From assembly GCA_000242935.3 (NCBI GenBank), contig CP007053.1, positions 5,317,001 through 5,381,000 of the forward strand: 64,000 nt of DNA, written 5' to 3'. The first letter of the stretch is position 1; every line of letters begins with the position of its first letter. Source of the stretch: Opitutaceae bacterium TAV5 (GTDB lineage: Bacteria; Verrucomicrobiota; Verrucomicrobiia; Opitutales; Opitutaceae). Positions 33,622 to 43,734 of the stretch are shown piece by piece. The position numbers and the translations under genes were made by a program. The notes under the pieces were generated by a model. The model ran no database searches, was not told the origin of the DNA, and worked only from the letters and a program-made list of their open reading frames with translations.

Positions 33622-36492
33622 ATGTCGACCCGGAACACACCCGAAACACCCGTTTCCCGCGCCTCCATCCGCCGCGTCCATTACGTGCTCAGCACGCACT
33701 GGGACCGCGAGTGGTATCAGACGTTTCAGGACTTCCGTCGGAGGCTGGTGCGCCTCCTCGACCGTGTGCTCGACGATCTCGAAAGCGGTGCGCTGCGCGG
33801 GCCGTTCACCACCGACGGGCAGTCGATCATCCTCGACGACTACCTCGAAATCCGCCCCGAACGCCGCGCGCAGATCGAACGCTTCGCGCGCGACGGACGA
33901 CTCAAGATCGGCCCGTGGTATGTGTTGCCCGACGAATGGCTGGTCTCCGGCGAGTCGATTATCCGCAACCTCCGCCTCGGTCGTAAACAGGCGCGTGACT
34001 TCGGCGGCACGCCTTCGGACGCCGGCTTCGTCTGCGACCTTTTCGGGCACATCGGCCAGTTGCCGCAGATTCTCGGGAATTTCGGCATTCGCGGCGCGCT
34101 CGTCTGGCGCGGCCTCGAACCGCGCCAGACCGCTCATCTTTCCTGGCGCGGCTCGGACGGAACCCCGATTCCTGCCTACCGTTTCGGACGCGCCGGTTAT
34201 TGTGACTATAGCTGGGATGTGCGGCGCTCGACAGAGCATGCCGCGAAGTTCGATCCGGAGACCGCGCCGCTCGACCTGCGCGCGTTTCTCGACAAGGAGG
34301 CCGCCCGCACCCACCCGGCGCTTCCGCTGATCGTCTTCGACGGTGGCGACCATCTCGAATACGACTCCGACCATTACTCGCTCCTCTTTGCCCGGGATCC
34401 GTCACCGGATTTTCCCTACGCCATCACGCATTCCACGCTCGATGCCTGGATTGACGACTGGCGCGCGTGTGCAGCCGCCTGTCCCGAAGCGGTCGCCGAT
34501 ACCGTGACCGGCGAGTTGCGCGAACCTTCACGTTCTCCCGGTCAGGCCGACCAGCAATGGCTCATCCCCGGCATCCTCTCCAGCCGCGTGTGGATCAAGC
34601 AACAAAACGCCGAGTGTCAGACGCTCCTCACGCAATGGGCCGAGCCGTTTGCCGCGCTCGCTGCTGCGCTCACCGGAGCGCCCACCCCGACGGCTTACCT
34701 CGACACCGCCTGGCGCTGGCTGCTGCAAAATCACCCGCACGACTCCATCTGCGGATGCAGCATCGACGAAGTGCACGAGGACATGAAATACCGCTTTGCG
34801 CAGTGCCGCCAGATCGCCACTGCGCAAACCGACGAATCGCTTCACCTCCTCGCTGCCTCCGTTCCGGGAGAACTCACGGCGCAGGAGCTCCGTGTTCTCG
34901 TCGCCAACCCGCTGCCACGTCCGCTCGACGAGCCCGTGGATATCACCCTCCACATCCCTGCCGGGTGGGGATGTTTCCAGGAGTTTTTTGGCTTCGAGCC
35001 CAAACCGGCCTTCCGCATCCATGATGCCGACGGTAACGAACTCCCGTATCAGCTTCTCGCGCAGGACATGGTGCGGACGAAGCTGCGCATCAGCCCGATC
35101 AAGTATCCAGAAGCTTATAAAACCAACGATGTCACCGTTTGCGTCCGTCTTCGCCTGCCCGCTCTCGGCTACACTACGCTCACCGTGCGGGAAGGCATTT
35201 ACGATGAACCCGCCCCGCGCAGTCCGGTTGCCCGCGGTGTCCATCCCGTCCGCCACCCTGCCTCGCCGGGCCTCGTCACCGGCGAATGTTCGATGGCGAA
35301 CGAATACCTCGCTGTCGCCATCGAATCCAACGGGACGCTTGCCGTGACGGACAAACGCACCGGGCAAACCTATACGCGCCTGCTGACATTCGAGGACGTT
35401 GCCGATATCGGCGATGGCTGGTATCACGGCCAGCCGGTGAACGACCAGCGGTTTGCCTCCAGCGCCGCCGCGGCGGATGTGGCGCTCATTCACGACGGTC
35501 CGCTCCTCGCGCAATTCCGCGTCCGGACAACGCTCCGCCTCCCGGCCGAATTCCGGTTCGATTCCCGGACGCGCTCCGAAGACCTCATCCCGCTCACCCT
35601 CGATACACGGGTCGCGCTTCGCGCCGGCAGCGATCGCATCGAGGTGTGTACGGAGATCGACAATACGATAAAAGATCACCGCCTCCGTGTGCTTTTCCCC
35701 ACCGGTGCCGGCGCCGCCACCCATTATCTGTCCGATGGCGCATTCGATGTGGTCGAGCGTCCGGTCGCGCCACCTGCGGACAACCACCTCGCCCGCGAAC
35801 TCGCCGTCGAGACGACGCCGCAACAAACCTGGACAGCGGTCGTCAACCCGGCCGCCGATCCTGCGAACGGCGGCGATGTTCCGGCATCCGCGCCGCGCGG
35901 CCTCGCGATCATCAGCACCGGCTTGATGGAGAGTGCGGTTCGCGACCAGCCGGGGCGCCCGATTGCGCTCACGCTTCTGCGCGCCACCCGGCGCACGGTG
36001 TTCACCGATGGACAGCCCGCCGGCCAACTCTCCGGGCGCCACGTCTTCCGTTACTGGATTATCCCGCAGGCCACCGCGACACCTGACCGCCGCGCGCTCT
36101 GCGAAGCCGGCCAGCAGCTCGCTGCCGGCTTCCGTACCGCGCAGCTGCGCGCTCCGGATTTATTGCTTTATCGCCGCAAGGATCAGGGGCCGGATCGCAC
36201 CGCGCCTGTCACGGGTTCGCTGTTCGCGGTGAAGGGCACCGCCGTCGTGACCAGCGCCCGCGAGGTCACCGGAGCTTTCGAAGTGCGCTTCTTCAACCCG
36301 GATGTGGCTCCGGCAAAAGCCTCCCTTGCGTTTGCCGCGAAGTTCGCCGGGGCCACCGTGACACGCGTCGATTTCGAGAGCACTCCGCTCGCCGTGCCCG
36401 CATTGCCGGTTGTTTCCCTGGACATTGCTTCACCCACGCTCGAATTCACGCTCGGGCCGAAGGAAATCGTGGCGCTGCGGATTGCAAAATGA
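33622..36492 (+). CDS. GH38 alpha-mannosidase
   Basis: 956-residue glycoside hydrolase family 38 enzyme, removing alpha-linked mannose. The N-terminal alpha/beta domain holds the zinc ligands His26 and Asp28 (STHWDREWY) and the nucleophile Asp139 in FVCDLFGHIGQLP, with a further zinc-site motif near HPHDSICGCSIDEVH. A three-helix bundle and the C-terminal beta domains follow. Length and order match bacterial GH38 enzymes. No signal peptide is seen, so it is probably cytoplasmic. It follows the xylanase on the same strand, separated by a repeat element. Confidence 0.94.
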   Translation: MSTRNTPETPVSRASIRRVHYVLSTHWDREWYQTFQDFRRRLVRLLDRVLDDLESGALRGPFTTDGQSIILDDYLEIRPERRAQIERFARDGRLKIGPWYVLPDEWLVSGESIIRNLRLGRKQARDFGGTPSDAGFVCDLFGHIGQLPQILGNFGIRGALVWRGLEPRQTAHLSWRGSDGTPIPAYRFGRAGYCDYSWDVRRSTEHAAKFDPETAPLDLRAFLDKEAARTHPALPLIVFDGGDHLEYDSDHYSLLFARDPSPDFPYAITHSTLDAWIDDWRACAAACPEAVADTVTGELREPSRSPGQADQQWLIPGILSSRVWIKQQNAECQTLLTQWAEPFAALAAALTGAPTPTAYLDTAWRWLLQNHPHDSICGCSIDEVHEDMKYRFAQCRQIATAQTDESLHLLAASVPGELTAQELRVLVANPLPRPLDEPVDITLHIPAGWGCFQEFFGFEPKPAFRIHDADGNELPYQLLAQDMVRTKLRISPIKYPEAYKTNDVTVCVRLRLPALGYTTLTVREGIYDEPAPRSPVARGVHPVRHPASPGLVTGECSMANEYLAVAIESNGTLAVTDKRTGQTYTRLLTFEDVADIGDGWYHGQPVNDQRFASSAAAADVALIHDGPLLAQFRVRTTLRLPAEFRFDSRTRSEDLIPLTLDTRVALRAGSDRIEVCTEIDNTIKDHRLRVLFPTGAGAATHYLSDGAFDVVERPVAPPADNHLARELAVETTPQQTWTAVVNPAADPANGGDVPASAPRGLAIISTGLMESAVRDQPGRPIALTLLRATRRTVFTDGQPAGQLSGRHVFRYWIIPQATATPDRRALCEAGQQLAAGFRTAQLRAPDLLLYRRKDQGPDRTAPVTGSLFAVKGTAVVTSAREVTGAFEVRFFNPDVAPAKASLAFAAKFAGATVTRVDFESTPLAVPALPVVSLDIASPTLEFTLGPKEIVALRIAK

Positions 36493-36623
36493 CAGCGGTG
36501 GTCTGCAGGGTGCCGGACAACCGGGCATGAACCGGAAGCGTGCGGGTGAATGACCTGGCCGGACTCACATCACCCCGCCGCAAGATTTGCACTTCGCCGC
36601 CTTCCCGCAGAGACTATGGGTGT

Positions 36624-37112
36624 ATGAATATCCAGCCTGTCGATCCGGGGGTTCGTATCGGCCACGTCCATCTCAAGGTTGCCGATCTCGATCGCGCATT
36701 ACGATTTTACTGCGGAGTGCTCGGTTTCGAAATCGTGCAACGCTATGGATCGCAGGCGGCGTTCATCTCGGCGGGCGGCTATCATCATCACATCGGCCTC
36801 AATACCTGGGAGAGCCGCGGCGGTTCGCCTCCGGCACGGGGTACGACCGGGCTTTATCATCTCGCGATTCTTTACCCCACACGGGCGGCGCTGGGGGATG
36901 CATTGCGTCGCCTCGTTGCGGCGAATGTCCCGCTCGATGGTGCGAGCGATCACGGAGTGAGCGAAGCGCTCTATCTGCGTGATCCCGATGAAAATGGCGT
37001 GGAACTCTACCGGGACCGCCCGCCGGAGGAATGGCCGCGCACCGCTGAAGGCGAACTGGCGATGGTCACGGAGCCGCTGGATTTGCAGGCGCTGATCCGG
37101 GAGGGCGCCTGA
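36624..37112 (+). CDS. VOC-family (glyoxalase/extradiol dioxygenase-like) protein
   Basis: 162-residue protein with two vicinal-oxygen-chelate modules. Metal-ligand positions are His in IGHVHLKVADL, His in YHHHIGLNTW/LYHLAI, and Glu in NGVELYRDR. The pattern YCGVLGFEIVQRYGSQAAFISAGGYHHH is that of CatE-type proteins, which include catechol and ring-cleavage dioxygenase relatives, though the reaction here is unknown. The ATG at 36624 starts the conserved module; the frame begins earlier without homology. Confidence 0.88.
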   Translation: MNIQPVDPGVRIGHVHLKVADLDRALRFYCGVLGFEIVQRYGSQAAFISAGGYHHHIGLNTWESRGGSPPARGTTGLYHLAILYPTRAALGDALRRLVAANVPLDGASDHGVSEALYLRDPDENGVELYRDRPPEEWPRTAEGELAMVTEPLDLQALIREGA

Positions 37113-37208
37113 GGATTTCGGGGGATTGACGCCGGCGGACCGATTTCAATCCGTCCGTGATTTCGTCCGTGCCAGACTCGCCTCTTCCCGTTTGAAATAC
37201 CGGCTGTG

Positions 37209-37790
37209 ATGCGTTCTCCGATTCTCCTGTTCCGTTCCGTGGCCCCCGTGATTCTCCTTGCCGGCCTGGCGGTGATCTCGCTGGGCGGCTTTGCCGGCTG
37301 TGCCAGTTCCTCAAAAAAAACAGTCGAACCGGCCGGTCCGCGCATCGGACCTCCCGCGCAGGCGGTGATCGGTCGCGTCGTGTCGGTGGACCTGCAAGGC
37401 GGCCTGGCCGTAGTGCGCCTCGTGCCGCAGCCCGACCTCCCGCTGTTTTTCGAAAACCTGCCGCTTGTCTCCCGGGGCGACGATCTCCGCCCCACCGCGA
37501 AGCTGACCGGGTCGCGCCAGCGGCAGGGCAACATCATCGGCACGTACATCGCCGCCGGCCGTCCGCGCGTGGAGGACGAGGTGATTCTCGAACTCAAACC
37601 GAAGGACGACTCGTTCGCGTCTCCGGCATCTCCACCTTCACCCCGGCCCGCGCCGCCTCGCCCCCCGGCTCCCGTCCCGCCCCCTGTCCGTGCCTACCCC
37701 GCCGACATGCCGGTTTCGATCGCCGTCCCGGTGCCGCTCCCTCCGCCGGAACCGCCCCCGTCTGCCGCTCCGGCTGGCGACCGCCGTTGA
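37209..37790 (+). CDS. Putative lipoprotein with proline-rich tail
   Basis: 193-residue protein of unknown function. The signal sequence ends in a lipobox-like GFAGC (Cys near residue 31), predicting a lipid-anchored envelope protein. Residues about 50-140 form a small beta domain (QAVIGRVVSVDLQGGLAVVRL) that resembles an OB-like barrel. The last 60 residues are Pro-rich. The ATG at 37209 follows an in-frame GTG at 37206. I see no functional family. Confidence 0.65.
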   Translation: MRSPILLFRSVAPVILLAGLAVISLGGFAGCASSSKKTVEPAGPRIGPPAQAVIGRVVSVDLQGGLAVVRLVPQPDLPLFFENLPLVSRGDDLRPTAKLTGSRQRQGNIIGTYIAAGRPRVEDEVILELKPKDDSFASPASPPSPRPAPPRPPAPVPPPVRAYPADMPVSIAVPVPLPPPEPPPSAAPAGDRR

Positions 37791-37883
37791 TCCTGCCTGT
37801 TTTTTGTACCGACTCCGCCCTTGGCCCGGAGATCGGGCATCTCCGTGGCCGTATTCACGCCTTTGTCCGGCACCGTCTGATGT

Positions 37884-37992
37884 TTTTGATCTTACACAAA
37901 GATCGCGAAGAACGCGAAGTTTCGGGCAACCGGATCCTTGCGCTCTTTGTGACCTTTGTGTAAAAACCCGGAGATTCGGGGACGCCGGTATC
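37884..37992. repeat. Type A inverted repeat
   Basis: Arms at about 37892-37919 and 37935-37964 of the ACACAAAGATCGCGAAG type, with a GGAGATTCGGGGACGCCGGT foot to the right. It lies between the lipoprotein gene and pepF. Confidence 0.85.
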
Positions 37993-38071
37993 AGCGTCAA
38001 AAGTCGTCCCGAAGAAAATTACATCTGGCTCAAGGCGGGTTTTTTCTGGTGAAGTTTCTGTTCTATTCATC

Positions 38072-39928
38072 ATGCCAGACTCCGCTCGCTTCCTGTCCAC
38101 CTCCGCCAAACCCGCAACCCGTGACCGCGCTCAAATCGCCGACGAGTACAAGTGGGATTTTTCTCCTCTCTATCCGTCCTGGAAGAACTGGGAGGCCGGC
38201 GTGAAAGACATGGAGGCAAAGTCGGACGCCTTTGTCGCGCTCAAGGGCACGCTCGCCACCGGCCCTGACGCCGTTCTCAAGGCGTACGAACTCTTCGACG
38301 AGATCGGCATCCTCCAGTATCGGCTTTTCCGTTACCCGCAGCTCCAGCGCGACGTCGATACGCGTGATCAGGCCGTCTCCGGCCGCCTCCAGCAGGTGCA
38401 GGCGGTCTTCGCGCGTTTCGGCACCGCCACCTCCTGGTTTACGCCCGAACTCCTGACCGTCCCCGAAACAACCATCCGCCAGTGGATCGACGACACGCCT
38501 GCACTCGGCATCTACCGGTTCCCGATCCTCGACACCTATCGCCAGCAAAAGCATGTCCTCGATGAAAAAGGCGAAAAACTCCTTTCGTTTTCCACACGCT
38601 TCGGCCAGACGCCGCGCTCCGTCTACACCGAGCTGAGCACCGCCGACATCCGGTTCCCCAAAGTCACCTTCAGCAATGGTGTCGAGACCACGCTTTCGCC
38701 CGCCGTTTACCAGGCCACGCTCGCCACCAACCGCAATCAGGCCGACCGCCGTCTCGCCTTCGAAAACTACCTGCAAACCTATGCGGCCAACCGGCACACC
38801 TACGCGGCGATCTACCGCGGCACGCTCGAACGGGGCTGGTTCTACGCCCAGGCCCGCGATTATCCCGACACGCTCGCCGCCGCGCTCGACGGCAACGCCA
38901 TCCCGACCGGTGTTTACACCACGCTCGTCGAAACCGTCCGCGCCGGCACGGCGCCGCTGCAACGCTACCTGCGCCTCCGCCGGCGCATTCTCGGGCTGGA
39001 GGAATATCACCTTTACGACGGCAGCATCGCGCTGCTGAAGGACGACACCGTATGGCCTTATGCCGAAGCGCGGGACCGCGTCCTCGCCTCGGTTGCGCCC
39101 CTCGGCGCGGAGTACCGGCAAAAGACGGGCGAGTTGCTCGACGGACGCCGGATCGACGTTTACGAAAACGAAGGCAAACGCTCCGGCGCGTACAGCGCGG
39201 GCGTGTACGGCGTGGGCCCGTATGTGCTGATGAATTACAACGACACGCTCGACGCGCTTTTTACCTTTGCGCACGAGATGGGCCACGCCATGCACACGCG
39301 GCTCTCCGAGGAGTCGCAGCCCTTTGTCACGCACGACTACACGATCTTCGTCGCCGAGGTCGCCTCGACGATCAACGAACGGCTCCTGCTGGACAGCCTG
39401 CTGGCGGAAACGGCCGACCCGAAGGCGCGCTTCCTCCTGCTCCAGCACGCGGTCGACCAGATTGTCGGCACATTTTACACGCAGGTGCTCTTCGCCGATT
39501 TCGAGCGCCGCGCTCACGAGCGGATCGAAAAGGGGGAACCGGTGACGGCGGATGTCCTCTGCGAAATCTACGCCGGCCTGCTGCAGGATTATTACGGCGA
39601 CGCGATCGCGCCGGACGATCTCTACAAGTTCACCTGGGCGCGTATCCCGCACTTTTACAACTCTCCGTATTATGTTTATCAGTACGCCACCTGTTTCGCC
39701 TCGTCGGCGCATCTCTATGCGGCGATGACGACCGGCACGCCGGCAGGGCGGGCGGCGGCGACGGAGCGTTACCTGACGCTTCTGCGCAGCGGCGGCAACG
39801 ACCATCCCGTGGAGCAGTTGAAACGAGCCGGCGTGGATCTCACGAAACGCGAGACTGTACAGGCCGTTATTGATCAGATGGACGCACTGGTGACGCAACT
39901 GGAGGCCGAAGCCGCGCTGATTCCGTAG
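38072..39928 (+). CDS. pepF: Oligoendopeptidase F (M3 family)
   Basis: 618-residue zinc metallopeptidase that cleaves short peptides in the cytoplasm. The active-site motif is HEMGH at 401-405, with the downstream Glu in FVAEVASTINERLLL as third zinc ligand. The N-terminal helical region and the C-terminal YQYATCFASSAHLY segment are typical of PepF, and length is standard. The symbol is used by family. There is no obvious functional link to its neighbours. Confidence 0.94.
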   Translation: MPDSARFLSTSAKPATRDRAQIADEYKWDFSPLYPSWKNWEAGVKDMEAKSDAFVALKGTLATGPDAVLKAYELFDEIGILQYRLFRYPQLQRDVDTRDQAVSGRLQQVQAVFARFGTATSWFTPELLTVPETTIRQWIDDTPALGIYRFPILDTYRQQKHVLDEKGEKLLSFSTRFGQTPRSVYTELSTADIRFPKVTFSNGVETTLSPAVYQATLATNRNQADRRLAFENYLQTYAANRHTYAAIYRGTLERGWFYAQARDYPDTLAAALDGNAIPTGVYTTLVETVRAGTAPLQRYLRLRRRILGLEEYHLYDGSIALLKDDTVWPYAEARDRVLASVAPLGAEYRQKTGELLDGRRIDVYENEGKRSGAYSAGVYGVGPYVLMNYNDTLDALFTFAHEMGHAMHTRLSEESQPFVTHDYTIFVAEVASTINERLLLDSLLAETADPKARFLLLQHAVDQIVGTFYTQVLFADFERRAHERIEKGEPVTADVLCEIYAGLLQDYYGDAIAPDDLYKFTWARIPHFYNSPYYVYQYATCFASSAHLYAAMTTGTPAGRAAATERYLTLLRSGGNDHPVEQLKRAGVDLTKRETVQAVIDQMDALVTQLEAEAALIP

Positions 39929-39980
39929 CAAGGTCACCGCGCCGTCCCTGGTCGCGCCGGCTTCAAAAGGGGGTATCCCG

Positions 39981-40005
39981 GAATGATGAGGTCTTCGCAT
40001 CATTC
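39981..40005 (+). terminator. Hairpin after pepF
   Basis: GAATGATG and CATCATTC pair perfectly around AGGTCTTCG, followed by TGAAAAAAC. It lies 53 nt past the pepF stop. On the - strand the A-run would be a T-run; on the + strand there is none, so termination is uncertain. Confidence 0.4.
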
Positions 40006-40079
40006 TGAAAAAACAGATTCACGCTGACGATTCATCCGGATGGGTCGGTGGCATCACGACTGCTGAATTTGCAGGCAAG

Positions 40080-41924
40080 ATGAACACCACTGTCCCGACA
40101 CCCGACACCGCCGGCTTCTCTGCCGGACAGAAAGAGTACTTGCAGGGTTTTATGGCCGGCGTCGCCGCATCCGGCCAGTTTCCTTTCGCGGGCCACACCG
40201 CGGGCGGGCAGATCACCGCCAGCCCTGTCCATTCGGCCACCGGAAACCTTGCGACGCCGCCTCCCGAAGATACCGGGCCCACGGTTTTCGGCACGCCGCT
40301 TGGCGAGCTCTGCAAACCCGAACGCTGGAAATACGAACAAAATCCGCTCGATATCTGGGACAAGCTCGTGGCCCACGCCGAGGCCGACACCTTCCCGGAC
40401 GAGGCCGACGTGTTCCGGTTCAAGTTTCATGGTCTTTTCCACGTCGCGCCGACACAGGACAGTTTTATGCTGCGACTGCGGCTTCCCGCCGGGGAACTCA
40501 CCTCGGTGCAGTTGCACGGCCTCGCCGATATGGCGGCGGAGTGGGGCGGCGGCTACAGCCACATCACCACGCGGGCGAATTTGCAGATCCGCGAGTTTCG
40601 TCCGCGTGATATCGTCAAGGTGCTCACGCGTCTGCAGGAACTCGGCCTGACCTCCCGTGGCGCCGGCGCCGACAACGTCCGCAACATCACCGCCTCGCCC
40701 AACAGCGGTTTCGATCCTGACGAGCTGATCGACGTGCGCCCCTTCGCCCGCGGCCTGCATCACTACATCCTCAATCACCGCGACCTCTACGGGCTGCCAC
40801 GCAAGTTCAACATCGCCTTCGACAACGGCGGTTCGCTCTGCGCCGCTGCCGATACCAACGACATCGGTTTTTTCGCCGTGCGTGTCACCGACGCCTCGCT
40901 GGCGCGCCATGCGGCCGCGACCGCCGCTGCTGCCACCGACTCCGCCGCGTCGCCGGCCGTCGTTCCCGGCGTCTACTTCCGCGTGCATCTCGGCGGGATC
41001 ACCGGCCACCAGGATTTCGCGCGCGACACCGGCCTGTTGTTAAAACCCTCCGAAGTCGTCGCCGTGGCCGTGGCCATGCTGCGTGTTTTCAACGAGCAGG
41101 GCGACCGTACCAATCGCAAAAAGGCTCGCCTGAAATACCTGCTCGAACGCTGGGGCGTGGAAAAATTTGTCGAGGCAACGAGCAAGAAACTCGCTTTCCC
41201 GCTCGTCGTCTTGCCGTCCGAAGCGTGCGAGCCGCGCCGGCCGTTTGTGAAGCACGGCTGGGTGGGCGCCACGCCGCAGGCGCAGCCCGGGCTTCACTCC
41301 ATCGGCCTCGTGGTGCCGGTCGGGCGTCTCACCGCCCGGCAGATGCACCGGCTCGCCGACCTCGCGGCCAACTACGGTTCAGGGAACATGCGCCTCACCG
41401 TCTGGCAAAACATCCTCATTCCGGATATTCCCGATTCGATGGTGGCGACCGCCAGCCGCAGTCTCGAGCGCGCCGGTTTTCCGGTGACGGCGTCGAGCCT
41501 CACTGCCGGCATCGTGGCCTGCACCGGCAACCGCGGCTGCAAATACTCGGCGGCCGATACCAAGGCCCACGCGATCGCACTCGGCCGCCATCTCGACAAG
41601 TGTGGCCTCGTCACCGAACAAGCCGTCAATTTCCACTTTACCGGCTGCCCTCACTCCTGCGCCCAGCATTACTGCGGCGATATCGGTTTCGTGGGGGCAA
41701 AACTCTCCGATGGCTCCGAAGGCTACCACATCGTCATCGGCGGGGGCATGGGTTCCGAGCAGGGCATCGCCCGGGAAATCTTCCGGGGCGTGCATCACGA
41801 GGAAGTTCCCGCCCTGGTCGAAAAAATTCTCCGCATGTGGGATGCCCGCCGCCAGTCCGGCGAATCCTTCGTCGCCTGGACCCGTCGCCACTCGCTTGGA
41901 GAACTTCAGGAAATGTTGTCATGA
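40080..41924 (+). CDS. Siroheme nitrite/sulfite reductase (NirA-like)
   Basis: 614-residue assimilatory reductase that carries out a six-electron reduction (nitrite to ammonia or sulfite to sulfide) using siroheme and a [4Fe-4S] cluster. The cluster ligands are Cys481, Cys487 (CTGNRGC), Cys523 and Cys527 (CPHSC). The two ferredoxin-like half-domains each carry the ITTRANLQIRE and RLTVWQNILIPD motifs. The N-terminal FSAGQKEYLQGFMAGVAA segment resembles the N-terminus of the next gene product. The stop overlaps the flavoprotein start (ATGA), so the two probably form one enzyme. Which substrate is used cannot be decided from sequence. Confidence 0.9.
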   Translation: MNTTVPTPDTAGFSAGQKEYLQGFMAGVAASGQFPFAGHTAGGQITASPVHSATGNLATPPPEDTGPTVFGTPLGELCKPERWKYEQNPLDIWDKLVAHAEADTFPDEADVFRFKFHGLFHVAPTQDSFMLRLRLPAGELTSVQLHGLADMAAEWGGGYSHITTRANLQIREFRPRDIVKVLTRLQELGLTSRGAGADNVRNITASPNSGFDPDELIDVRPFARGLHHYILNHRDLYGLPRKFNIAFDNGGSLCAAADTNDIGFFAVRVTDASLARHAAATAAAATDSAASPAVVPGVYFRVHLGGITGHQDFARDTGLLLKPSEVVAVAVAMLRVFNEQGDRTNRKKARLKYLLERWGVEKFVEATSKKLAFPLVVLPSEACEPRRPFVKHGWVGATPQAQPGLHSIGLVVPVGRLTARQMHRLADLAANYGSGNMRLTVWQNILIPDIPDSMVATASRSLERAGFPVTASSLTAGIVACTGNRGCKYSAADTKAHAIALGRHLDKCGLVTEQAVNFHFTGCPHSCAQHYCGDIGFVGAKLSDGSEGYHIVIGGGMGSEQGIAREIFRGVHHEEVPALVEKILRMWDARRQSGESFVAWTRRHSLGELQEMLS

Positions 41925-43708
41925 CCACCGAACTACAAACGCACACTGCCGCGGTTGCCGTCGCCGCGCCCTCTCCGTCCCTGCCGGTCGCTATTCCCGC
42001 GCCACCGTATATCCCCGACTCCGCGCCGTTTTCCCCGGAGCAGCGCGCCTGGCTCAACGGGTTTCTTGCCGGTCTCTTTTCCCGCCAGCCGGCGACGCCG
42101 GCGGCGGATGCCGCCACCGCTACGACCGCCGCGCTGACCCCGCTCGGCATTCTTTACGGCTCGCAGACAGGCACCGCCGAGTCGCTTGCCCGGCAGGCCG
42201 CGAAAACGGCCGGCCAGCGCGGGTTTGCCGCCACCGTTTTCGACATGGCGGCGGTCACGCCCGCGCAACTCGCCCAGCATGCCAACCTCCTCATCATCAC
42301 CAGCACCTATGGCGATGGCGAACCGCCCGACAACGCCCGCGCGCTTCACGACGCGCTGATGACTGACGCGATCCCCGGCACCTTGCCGGCGACGCTGCGC
42401 TTCAGCGTGTGCGGGCTCGGCGACAGCAACTACACGCTGTTTTGCCAATGTGCCAAGAATATCGATACCGCCCTCGAAAAACGCGGCGCCACCCGTGCCG
42501 CTCCGCGCGTGGAGTGCGACACGGATTACGAAACGGCTTTCGCCGCCTGGCTCGATGCCGCGCTCCCGGCCCTGAAGACGGAGGCCGCTCCTCTCCCCTT
42601 GCCGGCGGAGGCCGCCTCGGCGGCCGTGGAGAGTTTCGGGAAAAAGAACCCGTTCCCGGCCCGCGTTCTCACGGTGCGCAACCTCAACGGCGCGGGCTCT
42701 GCCAAGGAGGTCAACCACATCGAATTTTCACTTGAAGGCTCGGGCCTCGCCTATGAGCCGGGCGATGCGCTTGGTGTCATGCCACAAAATTGTCCCGATC
42801 TGGTTTCCGGCGTGCTGGCCGCGCTCGGTTGCGACGGCGAGGAGGCGGTGCCGACACCGGCTGGCGAGTTGCCGCTGCGCACTGCACTCGCCCGGCACTA
42901 TGACCTGGGAAAACCGCCTGCCGCGCTGCTCGAATGGCTGGGCTTGTGCGGCGTGTCTGCGGCGCCGGCGCCGCACGATGTGCTCGACGCCTTGCGCGCC
43001 GCGCCTGCTCTCCCGGCCGGAGGAGCGGCGGCGTTTGCCGGCACCCTGCGCAAGCTCCAGCCGCGGCTCTACTCGATCTCGTCGTCGCCGAAGGCGCATC
43101 CCGGCCAGGTGCACCTCACGGTCGGCGTCGTCCGTTACGAAGCCGGCGGTATGCCGCGCAAGGGGGTGTGCTCCACCTTCCTTGCCGAGCGGGCGCTCGC
43201 CGCGGAGACGGTTGACGTGTTCGTGCACAGGAACAAGGCCTTCCGCCTGCCCGCCGCGCCGGCGACGCCGGTGATCATGATCGGGCCGGGCACGGGCATT
43301 GCGCCTTTCCGCGCGTTTCTGGAAGAGCGGCGCGTCTCTGGCGCCAGCGGAAAAAACTGGCTTTTCTTCGGCGACCGGAAAATCGAGACCGATTTTCTGT
43401 ACCGTGACGAACTGCATGCATGGCGCGAGGAGGGACTGCTCACGCGACTGGAGACCGCGTTCTCGCGTGACCAGCCGGAAAAAATCTACGTGCAACACCG
43501 GATGCTGGAGCACGCCGCCGAATTCCATGCCTGGCTGGAAGCAGGGGCGCATCTCTACGTTTGCGGCGACGCGAACCGGATGGCGAAGGATGTGGACGTT
43601 GCGCTGCACGAGGTGATCTGCCGTGCCGGCGGCAAATCCGCCGACGAAGCCGTGGCGTATGTACAGGCGCTCAGGGCGGCGAAACGCTATCAGCGCGACG
43701 TGTATTGA
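41921..43708 (+). CDS. CysJ-like flavoprotein reductase (FMN/FAD/NADPH)
   Basis: 595-residue electron donor to the siroheme reductase. Order: short N-terminal region with FSPEQRAWLNGFLAGLF, flavodoxin domain (ILYGSQTGTAESLARQAA; TSTYGDGEPPDNA), connecting domain (EFSLEGSGLAYEPGDALG), FAD domain (RLYSISSSPK), and NADPH domain (MIGPGTGIAPFRAFLEER; VCGDANRMAKDV) ending YQRDVY, as in CysJ. Overlap with the reductase gene shows coupling. The E. coli homologue moves electrons from NADPH to sulfite reductase. Confidence 0.93.
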   Translation: MTTELQTHTAAVAVAAPSPSLPVAIPAPPYIPDSAPFSPEQRAWLNGFLAGLFSRQPATPAADAATATTAALTPLGILYGSQTGTAESLARQAAKTAGQRGFAATVFDMAAVTPAQLAQHANLLIITSTYGDGEPPDNARALHDALMTDAIPGTLPATLRFSVCGLGDSNYTLFCQCAKNIDTALEKRGATRAAPRVECDTDYETAFAAWLDAALPALKTEAAPLPLPAEAASAAVESFGKKNPFPARVLTVRNLNGAGSAKEVNHIEFSLEGSGLAYEPGDALGVMPQNCPDLVSGVLAALGCDGEEAVPTPAGELPLRTALARHYDLGKPPAALLEWLGLCGVSAAPAPHDVLDALRAAPALPAGGAAAFAGTLRKLQPRLYSISSSPKAHPGQVHLTVGVVRYEAGGMPRKGVCSTFLAERALAAETVDVFVHRNKAFRLPAAPATPVIMIGPGTGIAPFRAFLEERRVSGASGKNWLFFGDRKIETDFLYRDELHAWREEGLLTRLETAFSRDQPEKIYVQHRMLEHAAEFHAWLEAGAHLYVCGDANRMAKDVDVALHEVICRAGGKSADEAVAYVQALRAAKRYQRDVY

Positions 43709-43734
43709 ACCCCCCGCCGGCTCTTTCAGGGGGT
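43709..43734. terminator. Hairpin between convergent genes
   Basis: ACCCCC (43709-43714) and GGGGGT (43729-43734) enclose CGCCGGCTCTTTCA. It overlaps the clc stop and starts one base after the flavoprotein stop. A weak bidirectional terminator is plausible. Confidence 0.4.

Noticed and set aside
41225-41920. Long upstream extension of the flavoprotein frame
   Set aside because: It overlaps the siroheme reductase in another frame and reads as Arg-rich nonsense; the true start is the ATG at 41921 in the overlap.
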